A stretch of 64,000 bases of DNA from the NCBI GenBank assembly GCA_023159155.1, contig JAJNNX010000053.1, forward strand, positions 248,001 through 312,000, read 5' to 3'. Position numbers and translations under genes: made by a program. This document shows positions 1-11,808 of this stretch, piece after piece. This DNA is from Ustulina deusta. Its lineage: Eukaryota > Ascomycota > Sordariomycetes > Xylariales > Xylariaceae. Below the pieces are notes generated by a model that ran no database searches, had not been told where the DNA came from, and worked only from the letters and a program-made list of their open reading frames with translations. Position 1 is the stretch's first letter. Each line of letters begins with the position of its first letter.

Positions 1-2945
1 TATTAAAAACTTTAATATATTTATATATAAAATGTTATTTATAAAAATATAAACTATTTAATATAGTCCTATTTTAATTTAAAATATAAATTATTATTTA
101 AAATTATTAGTTTAAATTTTTTATAAGTTTTTATTAAATTTTAAATATATTTTTATTAATTTTATATTTATTTTATTTATAAAATTATATAAATAAATTA
201 AATAAAAAAATATTATTAAAAAAATATAAAATAAACTTATATATAAAATAAATTTAAAAATTATAAAAATTATTTAAATATAATTTATTATAATATTATA
301 AATAAATAATTTATAATATAAACTTATTTTATAAGCTTATTTTATATATATATAATTTTTAATAAAATAATTTTTTTTTTAATTTTATTAATATAAATTA
401 TATAAACTAATAATTTAATTTTTTATAATTTTATAGCTATTTAAGTTTTAAAAAATTATAAATATTATTTTAATATATTTTATTATAATATTATAAATAA
501 AATAATTATAAAATTAAAAAAAAAATTTAGATTTATAATTTAATTTTAAATTTAATAATATAATATATTTTATTATAACTATTAAATTAAAAAATTAATA
601 TAAAATAATTTAAATATTTTTATTAATAAATTATATATAAAATAAATTTATATTATATATTATATAGTTTTAATAAAACTATTTATTTTATTTTTTATTA
701 ATTTTTTAAAATTAATAGTTATATTAAAATAAAATATATATTTAAATTTACAATTAAATAAAAAATCTAAAAATTATTTTTATAATTTTATAATTAATAT
801 ATTTTATAAGTTTATTTTATATATAAGTTTATTTTATATTTTTTAATAATATTTTTTATATTTAATTTATTTATATAATTTTATTATTATAAATTATATA
901 AACTTATAATTTAGATTTTTAAAATATTAATTAATTTAATAATTATTTTTTTTAAAAATATTTATAATTAAAAATTTATAAGTATTATTTTAATATTTTT
1001 TTTTTAATTTTATAAATAAAAAATAAAAAATTAATAAAAATATATTTAAATTTTTTATTTAATTAAATTTTTAAAAATATAAATTATTAAATTATATAAA
1101 TATAAAATTAAAAAACTTATTTTTAAATTTAATTATATAATTTATTTTATTATAATTATTAAATAAAAAAAATTAATATAAAATAATTTAAATAATTTTA
1201 TTTATAAATTATATATAAAAATATTAAAAAAATATTAAAATAATTTTTTTTTAATTTTTTTAATTTTAAAATTATAATAAAATTAATTAATTATATAATT
1301 TATTAAAAAAATTATATATAAAATATATTAATATAATTTTTAAATTTAAATAATATAAATTAATTATATTATAAATTATTAAATAAATTATTTATATTAA
1401 TTAATTTTATTATATTAATTAATTTTATTATATTAATTAATTTTATTATATTTATATAATTTATTTTAATAATTTATTTAATTAAAACTTATATATTATA
1501 TAATATATAATTTTAATTTTAATTTTTAAAAAAATTAGATTTTATATAAATATAATAATATATTTAAATAAAGTTTATTATATTAAAATAAATTTATATT
1601 ATATATTAACTTAAATATTATTAATTAAAACATATTATATTAATTTAATTATATTAAATCTATTTTATATAAAGTATTTTATTTATATACTAGTTTATAT
1701 AACTCTATAAACTATATATAAACTATTAAAAACTATTATAAAGCTTTGTAAATATTTATAAAATTATATAAAACTTTAAATACTTTTAACCTAGGTATAT
1801 TATTTTTACGAACGTTTATATAAGCAAGATCTTTTTTTATTATTATTATATATAATAAGTTTATAATTAATTTAATAATAAAAATGCTTAAGCTTGCTTA
1901 TAATAACTTATATAAATATATATTTAGTAATATTAAAAAACTTATTGCTTTTATTTGATTTATTTTTAGCTGCTTAAGTTAATACTTGTTTATAAATCTT
2001 TATATAATAATTTATAAGCTTTAATAAACTTAGATTTTTTTTGTTTTTTATAGAACATATAAAATATAGCTAAAAAAAAGTATTAATAGTATAAATAAGC
2101 ACTACTAAACATATTCGACCTAAAAAAAACATATTTATTAAATAAACTATAGCTTTTTGAACTTATATAAGCTTAATATTTTTTAATATTAATTTGCTTA
2201 AGTATTATATAAGCTATAATAATTATAGCTTATTATTAATAGTTTATTTTAAATATATAAAAAATAAAAAAGCTTTTAATACAAACTTTTTTAAAAATAA
2301 TTAAACATATAATAATTTATAGTTATTAGTATATAATAAAAAAAACTTATATAAAGTTATATATATTTAGTTCTTTTTAATAAACTAACAAACATTATTA
2401 AACTAATTATTACAAAGCTAGTCTAATAAATTTTTAGTTCGCTTAATATTGCTACAAAAGTTTATATAGTTAGTTATATTGCTTAAATCCTTACTTTTCC
2501 AATACTAAAACTTAAAACGTATTATTTTAGAACTATTTTAATTAAATTTTATTGCTTTAGTAAAATTATACTTATATAAAGTTATATTTTTTAGTTTTTT
2601 ATTAATTGCTGCTTGCATAACTTTTACTATAGCTTATTAAATAGCAGCTTTATTAATAGCAGTTTTGCTTTTGCTTTTGCTACTTTGCCCTATAATAATT
2701 ATAAATATATTAGCTTATAAATAGAAATAAACATTTATAAAAACTTGTAGAACTAGGTATAATAATTAGTATACTTATATAAGGTTGTATAGCTATCTTT
2801 AGAAAACTTTACAAAAAATAATTTTTAAAAAATAAAAATAAAAATTTATTTTATTTTTGTACTAAAATAGCTATTTATACTTAGTGGCCCTACTATTTTA
2901 ATTAATACTATATATACTAGTACTATTTAAGTTATTTATTTTTTA
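1..2945. repeat. Extreme AT-rich, RIP-like isochore
   Basis: The first ~1.6 kb consists almost only of A and T. From about 1.65 to 2.94 kb some G and C reappear (short AGCTT and GCTTAT stretches), but stop codons fill all frames. No coding region, RNA gene or tandem telomere repeat can be seen. Composition switches abruptly to ordinary coding-like DNA near 2950-3000. Such blocks in Pezizomycotina are usually old transposons mutated C-to-T by repeat-induced point mutation. The RIP origin is inference; the composition is seen directly. No transposon family can be named from what remains. Confidence 0.85.
1393..1446. repeat. 18-bp tandem repeat, three perfect copies
   Basis: The unit TATATTAATTAATTTTAT occurs three times back to back without mismatch, followed by a decayed partial copy. 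It lies inside the AT-only isochore. The perfect copies suggest expansion after the surrounding sequence had already become AT-only. No function can be assigned. Confidence 0.8.
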
Positions 2946-3905
2946 ATTGATATTTTTGAGGTGTATACCTATTAAAAAAATCGTTTTTGAACAGTTTCCC
3001 CTCTCGGACGCCGTAGTCTACTGGACCCGGAGCGCAATGCGGGGTCTTGCGCCCGGAGTGCTTGGCACAGACGGCTTGTCAGGTTGCTTTGGTTACGTTA
3101 ACGCTATGTATTTCCAGCGCGAAATTGGAATGGTCCAGTGTCAATATCCAACTCCTCCGGCTGGGAATAAGTATCATCATGCCAGCATATTTGTGGTGCA
3201 TTACGAGAGTGCGACTTCTTTTCCCATTCTGGTCCTTGGTGTGGCGCGGTACAGAGTATTCCTTTCTGCAACGCTGGTCTGTAGCTCTGCTGTTTACTTG
3301 CAACCCATTTCCAAACATGACATCGTTTGATTTTCATCTCGTCATCTACCCAGCATATTTCCTTGTGCAGAGCCAAGGCTGCATCCATAATCATCTGGTG
3401 TCAAGGAGATCGAGCAAGCTGACGCTGGAGCTCGGCTGCAATCAAGTTACGGGCGAATGCCAGCCCTCTCTTTGGGCGGCTTATCAGATTGCGCCGTGAA
3501 TTATCGACCAATGGAACCAAAGCCAGGGGGCGGAAGACACCTTTGCCCCTGCGTTGCCAATCAAACTGCAGCAGCTGCCGCTAGCAATAGGTAGAGACGT
3601 GGGATTTTGCTTCCTCATTTGCAATACACTTGCTAGAATTTTCATGGAGGGCGGTGGAAAATGGCAAGAGCGCATCAACTAGAGCGAATGTGTAACTATA
3701 TATATAGATTGACGCACCTCCTGGATATGGGGGAGAAACTTCGGGGGGGCGTTAAAGTTGATACTGTAAACAGATTCCTTCGAAAGGCGGTACCAAACAA
3801 CCCCATCTTAGATATAAGGCAAGCGGAATACCCATGTTCACTGTGCAAAGATTGGTCTGACTTGTACATACCAGCTTTGTTTGCATAACGGTAATAGCAC
3901 TCACG
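2946..3905. other. Isochore border, no supported gene
   Basis: Normal-composition DNA directly next to the AT-rich block. Open frames of 60-150 codons exist on both strands here but overlap each other, lack recognisable domains and show no convincing start/intron structure. I see no gene I can support. It could be a remnant of a gene or transposon cut by the isochore border. Confidence 0.5.
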
Positions 3906-4124
3906 ATGTGCCAGGAAGTCTGGAAGCGTTGGAACTGCGGGCACTTAACATTCGCAACCTATTATGCTTGCGACGACTGGAGTGAAGCACACCCTGGGCC
4001 AAACGAGGAAGGCTCAGAAGATTGTGAGAACTACCAACAGGGTGTTATTCACCATACCGAAGATATGGATGAGAGATGCGACGATTGTGCACATTTGCCA
4101 ACACCACCCGATAGCGATGCGTAA
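3906..4124 (+). CDS. Small Cys/His-rich hypothetical protein
   Basis: Intronless ATG-to-TAA frame of 72 residues. It holds seven cysteines and several histidines: a WNCGH motif near residue 11, C22, then C40, C58 and C61, with an acidic middle and a PTPPDSD tail. Short proteins with an N-terminal WNCGH element followed by spaced Cys pairs and a PTPPDS end are common, uncharacterised predictions in ascomycete genomes. Metal binding is plausible but not shown. No signal peptide is visible, so it is probably intracellular. It converges on the hypothetical gene at 4215-4823. Its position beside the AT-rich block fits an accessory gene. No function is proposed. Confidence 0.5.
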   Translation: MCQEVWKRWNCGHLTFATYYACDDWSEAHPGPNEEGSEDCENYQQGVIHHTEDMDERCDDCAHLPTPPDSDA

Positions 4125-4214
4125 TAAGTATACTACGCAAGAGGATAGTAAAAGTGGCCAGGTCTGAACCATCAACACTGCAACTCTCCATCACTAGCAC
4201 AATATCCTAGCATT

Positions 4215-4823
4215 TTAGCGCTGTGCAAGGTGATCGATCTGGTCCCAGAACTTTGGGTCAACCTCTGCCTTGAGCAACGCTACCTGGTTAGGATTTCCAA
4301 GAAGCTCAAGCTCAATAGGTGCAATCTTCATATTGGAGCGGAGTTTGTACCGAATCATTTGGCGTCTGGTCGCGGCATCTGGAGGTGGTGATGCTTCGCC
4401 CTGTAACGGTTCTCGTTTTGGACGAATGAATGGATAACCCTCGAGTTTGGCACGCATCTGATTAGGCAGAGGGTCTTCAATCAATTTACTGTTGTTTTAT
4501 TGTTAGGACCAACCGCGACATTGAATATGCTAGATGTCTTACAATGAACTGCCTGTCCATTTGTACCAAAGGACTGGAACATCATTAGTAGTAGACTGGC
4601 CGTGATCGAGAAGAAAGTAACAACGTCGACCTTCGTAGGCAAAGGCAGCCCCATACTCTTGCCAGCGGTCGTGGTTGTAGTCGAAATCTCGATTCCAAAG
4701 GTGTTGGCAGAGGAGATTCTTCATATTCCTGCATCGTTCCTGATAATCACCGCCCGGGACTTGATGTGTTTTCGTTTGCAACACAATCCGCTTGGGCGTA
4801 TTTGGGTTTTCGTCGCTGGACAT
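4215..4823 (-). CDS. Two-exon hypothetical protein (184 aa)
   Basis: Exons read from the minus strand are 4823-4543 and 4488-4215. The 54-nt intron has a GTAAGA donor, a CCTAAC branch-like site and an AACAG acceptor, and the spliced frame closes at 184 residues. The N-terminal half is Trp/Tyr/Asp-rich (WNRDFDYNHDRWQEYGAAF, then RRCYFLLDHG and WYKWTG). The C-terminal half is basic-proline (PFIRPKREPL) followed by a predicted helix ending DQIDHLAQR. No signal peptide, membrane segment or domain is recognised. The consistent intron and codon structure argue for a real gene. Function unknown. Confidence 0.6.
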
Positions 4824-7118
4824 GTTATCAGTTCACCTCCATAGAGACGAGCACGAGATAGTTTAAATACAGGGTTGTATTCGCATAACGATGGTCTACA
4901 ACTTCTTGGGAAAGCTATTGGCAACGGAGATAGATATGCCTAGCTGTATCCATGCCTTAATAAACCGGCGTTAATATGATCGGTGCGGCCCGATATAAGT
5001 CCGAGCCACCCCGCTTCGGTGGCTCGGTAGAGTAAATGGGGCAAGGTTGTCTGCACCAATCGTTGTGGAATATTGCAATGCTAGGTTATCTATACTTCCA
5101 TGTGTGTTCAACATTCATGATAATCGTCTGTTCTTAACCTAACCCAATCCCCGGCTATCCGGAATGAAAGACGATTCGGACCCGTTGTCTCCGGGGCAAT
5201 CTACTACGCGTTCATTTATGTAATATATCGACGAATTAGGGTGACTCATGGTCATTAAACTGTCAGAGCTTTTCTTAAAACTAAGACCAATGCTATAATC
5301 TAATTAAGGCCCACAGATAGACATAACAGGTGAAGGTGTTAATGATAAAACCCTATGGTATTCTCTAATGGAATAACAAAGTAGATAAGGCGATGACACA
5401 AAAGGGGCAACGAATTTCCGGGATGACCATCTCATCCGCAGTGTGTGTAGAGTAGCCAAGAAGAGTTCTTACTACACTAAGCGTAGGTAATCCAGAGTGA
5501 CCGAAATGATAACCCCATTGCAATTGCGGATCTAACATTTATGATATCTGGCATTAATCCTGATGTTAGGCATAGTTATGGTCTATATTACTATATGTAG
5601 ATTAGACAAGTAACGTACCATTTGAGAACATTTGGAAGACGTTCTTTGCTAAGTTCGCCAAGTTCGCAAAAAATTCTACCCACCACTGAAATCAGAGAAC
5701 TTCCATGTATTGGTTAAACCTTAAACACGGCTAGTCTTGAAAAAGTCAAGTGAAAGGAATTATTTCACCGCTTTTACAAACTAGTGTTGACGGCTCTGGA
5801 TACCTTTATATCGACAATGTAATATTTAGAAGCCGAAAGGTTAAATATGTCGCGCAAACTAAGCGTCTAAAGTATTATATTAGCAAACATAAAAAATTTG
5901 TGGACAGACATTTCCGCTCACCTTGGATAAATATTGTAGTCCAGCCCTATCTCGGGATGTTCTTGACTTGGGCAACAAAGGACCAAGTGCTCGATGACTA
6001 CGAAAGGTTTAGGCAGTATAAGGGTGATGCATCTCAATATCACCTGAAAAGTCCGAAGAAGATGCCCCACCATTGCCGTGCGAGTGATGGATTCTCATGG
6101 GGGCGTATATGAGACAGCTGAGGTAGTCTAATAGATCCAGGAACAAGGAAGAAGCTCAATGATCAACAACCTGCAAAAAGATGACCCATTACCAACAAGT
6201 ACACCACAGTATACCTTCTTCATTCATGAGATTTTAAATCCGATGTACTATGTGTCTGGATAGTACTCCGAGGTAATCGTCATGATAGATATCGAACTTG
6301 GTAGGTGTTGCGGCTTGGCGTTTGGAAGACAATCTACACCCGACTTCTGCCCGGCTCGCTCTCGCGGCTAGCTACGCATACGGTAGTCACAGCTAATGCC
6401 AAGGCTAAAACAGTTGCCAGAATAGAGATAGCCAGTCGACCTAACAACCGTAATCGGGGTCCTTCCTGAGAGGGCGATGATTGACAAAAATGGAGTCCCA
6501 TAAAAACTGCCGATCTCTTCCTAGGTCTAAAGCCGTTTTGAGTAGGTCTCAATGACCAGATTTATAACCTCTTCCATACTGCCAGCGATATCATTGGAAC
6601 AAGCTTTCAAGTTGAGCTCTTGGCTACTTAGCTGCTGGGCCAAGTGTCTTTCCGTCTTGGCCTGGGACATCGAAATTCAACTTCGAACAATGGATATCGT
6701 CACTAGGACTGAACTTCAAGATATACATAAACAGAACGCCTTGTGCTTTATACTACACATGCTACAACCCTTTTACCAAGACCTTCAACGCCGAGCTAAA
6801 GGTCCGTTACGAATTCTCATAGCCTCATCGACATTCCCTCTTTAGCCTCGCGGATCAGCGGTCAGATGATCTACAACGTCGATCAACAAATCCCCTGATG
6901 CGCTGGCGATCCTAACCTCTTGTTAGGACCGAGCAAGCCGCAGAGATGGCGAATGTTATCAGGATGGAAGTAATGGAATATGACTTGAAGAAGTATAAAG
7001 TTGAGCCTTTAGGCAGGTTCAACGTCGTTTCTTGCCTCATCATCACCATCTTGGTCCTCTCAACTCTAAGCTCGCCAACCTTGCCTCTCGCACGACACCA
7101 CTTCTAAAATCTTACACA
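4824..7118. other. Long intergenic region, no supported gene
   Basis: About 2.3 kb. It holds the hairpin at 5001-5027 and three short open frames (5750-6112 +, 6334-6552 - with one hydrophobic stretch, 6552-6845 +). None has a recognisable domain, and the 5750 frame lacks an ATG at its start. They could be decayed genes but are not annotated. The last ~150 bp before 7119 is C/T-rich and presumably holds the promoter of the protease gene. Confidence 0.5.
5001..5027. repeat. Perfect 10-bp inverted repeat (hairpin)
   Basis: CCGAGCCACC (5001-5010) and GGTGGCTCGG (5018-5027) are exact reverse complements separated by a 7-nt loop. This is a GC-rich stem in an otherwise AT-leaning intergenic region. 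It may be a terminal-repeat scar of a DNA transposon or a structured transcript end. No partner copy was found nearby. Confidence 0.7.
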
Positions 7119-8231
7119 ATGAAGTTCCTCGCTGGTGCCACTTTCCTCGCTTCCGTAGCAAGCGCTGCCTCCATCAATAATGCTAAGCGCGCCTCACCTC
7201 TCGACGTAAAGATCGAGATGGTTGGTAACTCTGGCATCAAGGCTAGCATCACCAACACCGGCGCCTCAGACCTCAAGGTGTTCAAGACTGGTACTCTGCT
7301 AGATAAGGCCGCCACTGAGAAGGTCAAGGTCTACCAAGGCAGTAAGTTGAACATGCCCCAACCCAACTGTAGCATGCGTCATGCCTTCATGTACGAGACC
7401 GCTAACTATTTCGCAGAGAACAAGGTGGCATTCTCTGGTGTTCGCCTCCGGATCGCGTCCAGCAATCTGCCCGAGGCGGGCTTCCAGACCATCAAGGCTG
7501 GCAAGACCGTCTCGACGACGTTCGACGCCGCAGAGCTACACGATCTCAGCGCTGGCGGCGCCTATGATATCGTCTCGAAAGGCGCGCTGCAATACGCCGC
7601 GGTGGACTCCAACAAGATTGCGGGTTCCGTCCCCTATAGCAGCAACGTCCTATCTGCCAAGGTGGACGGCGCCAAGGCCTCCGCCGCTTTTAAGAGCTTT
7701 CACGCGAAGCGCCAGACCGTACAGAGCGATTGCTCAGGAGCCGAGCTGAGCGCGACGGTCGACGCGATCAACGGTGCCTCATCGCTCGCACAGGCCGCTG
7801 CCGACGTTGCCAGCAGCGACGACGACAAGTTAGAAGAGTATTTCCACAGCACGTCGGTGCGCGACCAAGTCGTCGACGTGTTCAACAAGGTGGCACAAGA
7901 GACGAGCAGCACGTCGAGCGGAGCCGCGTACTACTGCACCGACGTCTTCGACAGCTGCAGCAGCGGCGTGTTGGCTTACACCCTGCCCTCGCAGGATTAC
8001 ATCGTCAATTGCCCGCTGTTCTTCAGCGACCTGCCTGGAGCCTCTAGTCAGTGCCACGCTCAGGACCAACAGTCCACCGCCCTGCACGAGACTACTCACT
8101 TGTCGGAGATCGCAGGCACGGACGATAATGGCTATGGCTATGACGCTGCCACCGCTCTGTCCACGCAGGATGCGTTGAACAATGCGGACACGTACGCTCT
8201 ATTTGCTCAGGCCGTCTATGCTGGCTGCTAG
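7119..8231 (+). CDS. Deuterolysin, secreted M35 zinc protease (neutral protease 2 type)
   Basis: Exons 7119-7341 and 7417-8231. The 75-nt intron (GTAAGT, GCTAAC branch, TCGCAG) is a multiple of three, so it reads through as 25 extra codons if missed. The spliced protein is 345 aa, normal for preprodeuterolysins. It has a signal peptide (MKFLAGATFLASVASA), a propeptide up to a dibasic Lys-Arg (Kex2-type) site before QTVQSDCSG, and a mature domain of about 170 residues. Zinc and catalytic residues are visible: HETTH (H298, E299, H302) and the aspzincin motif GTDDNGYG with ligand D311. Cysteines are spaced as expected for disulfides. The family cleaves peptide bonds extracellularly at neutral to slightly acidic pH and favours basic substrates. 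The gene stands alone between long spacers. Confidence 0.93.
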   Translation: MKFLAGATFLASVASAASINNAKRASPLDVKIEMVGNSGIKASITNTGASDLKVFKTGTLLDKAATEKVKVYQGSKLNMPQPNCSMRHAFMYETANYFAENKVAFSGVRLRIASSNLPEAGFQTIKAGKTVSTTFDAAELHDLSAGGAYDIVSKGALQYAAVDSNKIAGSVPYSSNVLSAKVDGAKASAAFKSFHAKRQTVQSDCSGAELSATVDAINGASSLAQAAADVASSDDDKLEEYFHSTSVRDQVVDVFNKVAQETSSTSSGAAYYCTDVFDSCSSGVLAYTLPSQDYIVNCPLFFSDLPGASSQCHAQDQQSTALHETTHLSEIAGTDDNGYGYDAATALSTQDALNNADTYALFAQAVYAGC

Positions 8232-10623
8232 AATGGTGGCATGGCGAGAGAGAGGCCCTGGTTTTGATCGAATTCGATGATGACATATGATGATAATGAT
8301 GATGTGTCAGATATAAGCGTGTCATGTAGTTGGGTTGTAATATTCATCCATTGATGCACATCTGTTCCATGGAAATAACTAGTATAGGGAGCAAATTGGT
8401 TCAAGGAACTCGATATACCCTACAAACAAGAGCTGTCGGAAAGGTGTGGTGAATTGAACCAATTTGAAGACAAGCAACCCGCAAATTAGACATCCCATGA
8501 GACCTGAAAAAGCGAGAACTCTAGAGTCTAGCGATTAAAGAAAACAGATCCTCTAGATTACCCTCTTCTCCTGCACCATCTCTGCATCGTCTACACTCCC
8601 CCCCTTCTTCCTTTTTTTTTTTTTTTTTCCTTTTGGACGCTATATGCCCATCAATCTATTCTTTAGTTGCGCCGTTGAAATTTGACACTAATACCTCATG
8701 ATTTTCTTCAACGTCATATAAAGCTTTATATTCAAGCAGAAAATTAACAACTCAAGATATTTGCGCTATTAGCTTCATAATATCCAAAGCAGCAATAGCA
8801 TCATTTGCCTCCTAAAAATTTTAGAATCCTCTCAGACTTGGTCCGTAGTACTAAGCTGCCTCTTCTGCGCTGAAGCCACGACCTGAGCTTTGAAGATTTG
8901 AGCGCCCATTGAGATGCCCCTTCAAGGTAACGACTTTTCAGCCAGTCGAGGACAGGGTTCAATTGCCGAATTCGCCATCAGATTTCGCGTTCAAGCGCCT
9001 CATCTGAGTCTTATTTCTGGATTCTGAAAGTTCCAGAATGCTAAGCGACATCGCCTCTCGGTCTATCTGCTCGCTGGTACGTGATATACTCTGCAGTAAA
9101 CTCCTAAGGCCATAGTCGAACCTTCCTCCGGCAGATTTAAAGAAGATTTTCCAGCTTGGATCTTTGGTAATCGGGAGTATATCATTGATGAAAATTAGGG
9201 TGAATATAGATTTTGTGCAGTTCTTCGCATAGAGGAAGGGAAAGAGGGGGGGGGGGTTGCAACTTCACTGGCATTCTGATACGCTTTATGCCCGTCGATG
9301 GAACTCTAGTATATCTTCAAATAAGAGAGTAATCACTTGCTGAAGAGAGCGATCTTGAGGCAACACCTTTGCGAAACGAGCCAGGTGCGGCATACTTCTG
9401 CTGATGCCGCCATAGGCAGTGAGGATTGTGTCAAGAGCGTGTCGGTATGCGTTGTATTATATTATGTCGCCCTTGTCTCGCAGCAAGCTACTGTCCAATC
9501 TGCCTAATCTCTAATTTAGCATCGTCCAGCTTCCTTGTTGCTTCGATACCGCGAATATCCCGCGGCGATATCTCGTTACGGAATCGGTCGAATGCTTGTT
9601 GGATTGGTCTATGTGCCATGATATTATTTTCACAAAGGCCCCTTAAATTTCATCCCTATCGAGGTGTTGAAGCCCCCAAAAAGAACGTCACCACCGTCCA
9701 ATTCATGATGGTTACTTCCAAGGTAACGTTCGCAAAGGATATCAGCGGGCGACAAGGGCTGACAAATTTGACATAGTATATTCCTGATTTGCAAAAAGCG
9801 AACAAAGATCTCCTCACAGTTCTTCTCGTCCCTAACAGGTCTAGGTCGCAACACATATAGCTTGAAAGATTGCGAGTAGGCTTTCTACAGCCCGGGGAGC
9901 AATGGCTCTACTGATAACTTTGTAGGAACTTCAGAATTTACTAAAATGAGCTACCATGGCATAATGAAAGAGAAGGTCTTGGTCTCGAGGGCCTAAGACC
10001 ATGGTATTACTGTCGCATTCGCATCGGTGCCAAAATGGCTGAAGCATGAAGTAAGGCACGACTTGGCGTGCTAGAGCAGTCATTCCATTTCCCAGCTGTC
10101 ATGGCCGCAATTTTGGAACACGGGCTATGGTGCAGTGTAGAACGACTCATAAAAAGACGAGTGAATAAGCAAGAAGGAAGTCGGGGCATCTCCTTCCGGT
10201 GCGGCAGTGGTTGAGACCCTATAAATGATAGCTGAGTAATTACTAGCACTATATGGTTGGGTACTGCAAGTGTGGTTAGGTGTTCAAGTTTTTATACCTT
10301 GAAGATGCTAAGAACTGGACAGTAGTGCAAACTGAGGAGGTGGTGTACATACACGATTGGCATATTTTAGAGAAACTAACCCCCTTTTCGCTGCCATGCT
10401 TTCTCTTGTCCCTTGATTTCCTACAGTAAGTCCTCTGTTCTCATTACTTCATGACGCAGGGAATCTCGGGTCATGCTTGTCAGATAGCTTCGTATAGAGA
10501 GTAGGGATGTGTTAACAGTGGCGCGACACCCCCGTGGTTTTGACATTTGTTATCTAACATAGTTTGCTAGTTACTGCTAATAGTTCCCGCTAATTCCGTC
10601 CTTAACTGTGTGTATCTGTGTTT
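8232..10623. other. 2.4-kb gene-poor spacer
   Basis: Holds simple-sequence tracts: poly-T of about 18 near 8613-8630 inside a pyrimidine-rich block, and an oligo-G run near 9246-9256. Short open frames at 9426-9776 (+), 9630-9856 (-) and 10007-10249 (-) have no recognisable domain and no intron/exon logic. No gene is supported. Confidence 0.5.
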
Positions 10624-11808
10624 TTAGTTATATTCGATCGAAAACTCCGTTCGCTGCAAAATCTTTTTTTCCGGGGTAGTCGTATGAGACAAGTTCTCAA
10701 TGTCTGGGGTGTGGCCATTTGATGTTACGGTGTAAGGCTTCGCTTCGTCTGGAATACGAAGTTTAGGGACTAGCTCCAACTCGTTGAAAGATGAGTTGTT
10801 GCCGGAATTATAGGACGACGATCGCCTGCTCCGCGATGACCAGGAGCTGGGAACGAGGCTCGCGACCCACGAGCTCATAGTTTCCAGTGTGGGTAGCTTG
10901 AAGTGCGCTGGAAGCTTTAATGTCGGAATACAGCCCATAATGATGACGAGCCATTGTTCGAGGGCCGCGATAAGATTCGTGAGACTTTGATAGAATCGGG
11001 CAAGTGTGCCTGATGTACCCTGGGGGTTGGTCAAGCGCAGTAGAACCACCGTGATTTTTGTGACAACGATTCCTAGCGTGATAAGTGACAAGGCCAGGAT
11101 TGTCCCAAGAGCAACCTTACGGCGCCGAGGCATGTTGAGCTTCGATATTACTAAGACCGGGAAGAGGACGAAAGTGAAATCCGATATGGCATATAAAACT
11201 GTGAGCTTCTCATTAACTACTGCGCATCGGAGGATTTAATCTGATCTTGAGGAGTTCGACTCACATTGAGCCGCTAGAGCGGTGTAGGCGTAAATATAGG
11301 GGTTCCAGCGTCTGGCCTTGACAGTTGAGTCCCAAAGCCCGCTCCAAGGGCTGCATTGGGCGGCAAGGAAGATGATGCTCAAGACGGATATGATGGTCAG
11401 AACTGAGGTAAAACAGATGAGATACCATTTCAGCCATTTTCGGACACCGAAGATGCGCACGAGCAGAATGGTGATAGATATTCTAGCTGTGCATGAGACT
11501 AGAATGCTGGGTATACCCGAGACCCAGCCCCATTTGCTCACTTGCATTCGCTGGAGCAGTGTCAATTGATCATAAGCCAGGCCTCCGCCCCAGCTGATGA
11601 TGACTGTGAAGAAGGCTTGAAAGGCAATCTGGAGAATCAAGGCTAAAAGCATTATCCAGTCGTCGAGGCTCCATTGCTTCGAAGTCCGACGTCGAATTAT
11701 GAATCGGGCGGCGACGGTAATGATACCGATCCCCGTGAGGGTGTACGACAGTCCAAGGCTAAGAGGCCCTATGCCTTGACTGCCTGTGCTATCGGCGGGT
11801 ACTGACAT
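10624..11808 (-). CDS. Rhodopsin-domain integral membrane protein (SAT4/PTH11-like)
   Basis: Exons 11808-11265 and 11198-10624. The 66-nt intron is GTGAGT...CTCACAG, giving 372 aa. The first ATG precedes SVPADSTGSQG; the open frame extends 12 codons upstream without an ATG. Seven hydrophobic segments can be traced: around residues 18-38, 55-78, 98-120, 130-155, then after the intron LYAISDFTFVLFPVLVI, ALGTILALSLITLGIVV and a last one near the amphipathic LEQWLVIIMG. The RRR..SLDDW motif after TM1, the Cys in the third loop (AAQCSPWSGLWD) and SDF in TM5 match the fungal rhodopsin domain of the SAT4/PTH11 group. No N-terminal CFEM domain is present. The tail is Ser-rich and polar. The family includes proposed cell-surface sensors. 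The ligand is unknown. Confidence 0.85.

Noticed and set aside
1..1600. Telomere or mitochondrial insertion
   Set aside because: No TTAGGG-type repeats and no recognisable mitochondrial gene; composition fits a RIP-type isochore better.
2947..3499. Overlapping 80-150-codon frames on both strands
   Set aside because: Mutually overlapping, no domain, no start context or intron support.
7342..7416. Deuterolysin as a single uninterrupted exon
   Set aside because: The 75-nt stretch has GTAAGT, GCTAAC and TCGCAG and inserts 25 residues into a conserved strand, so it is an in-frame intron.
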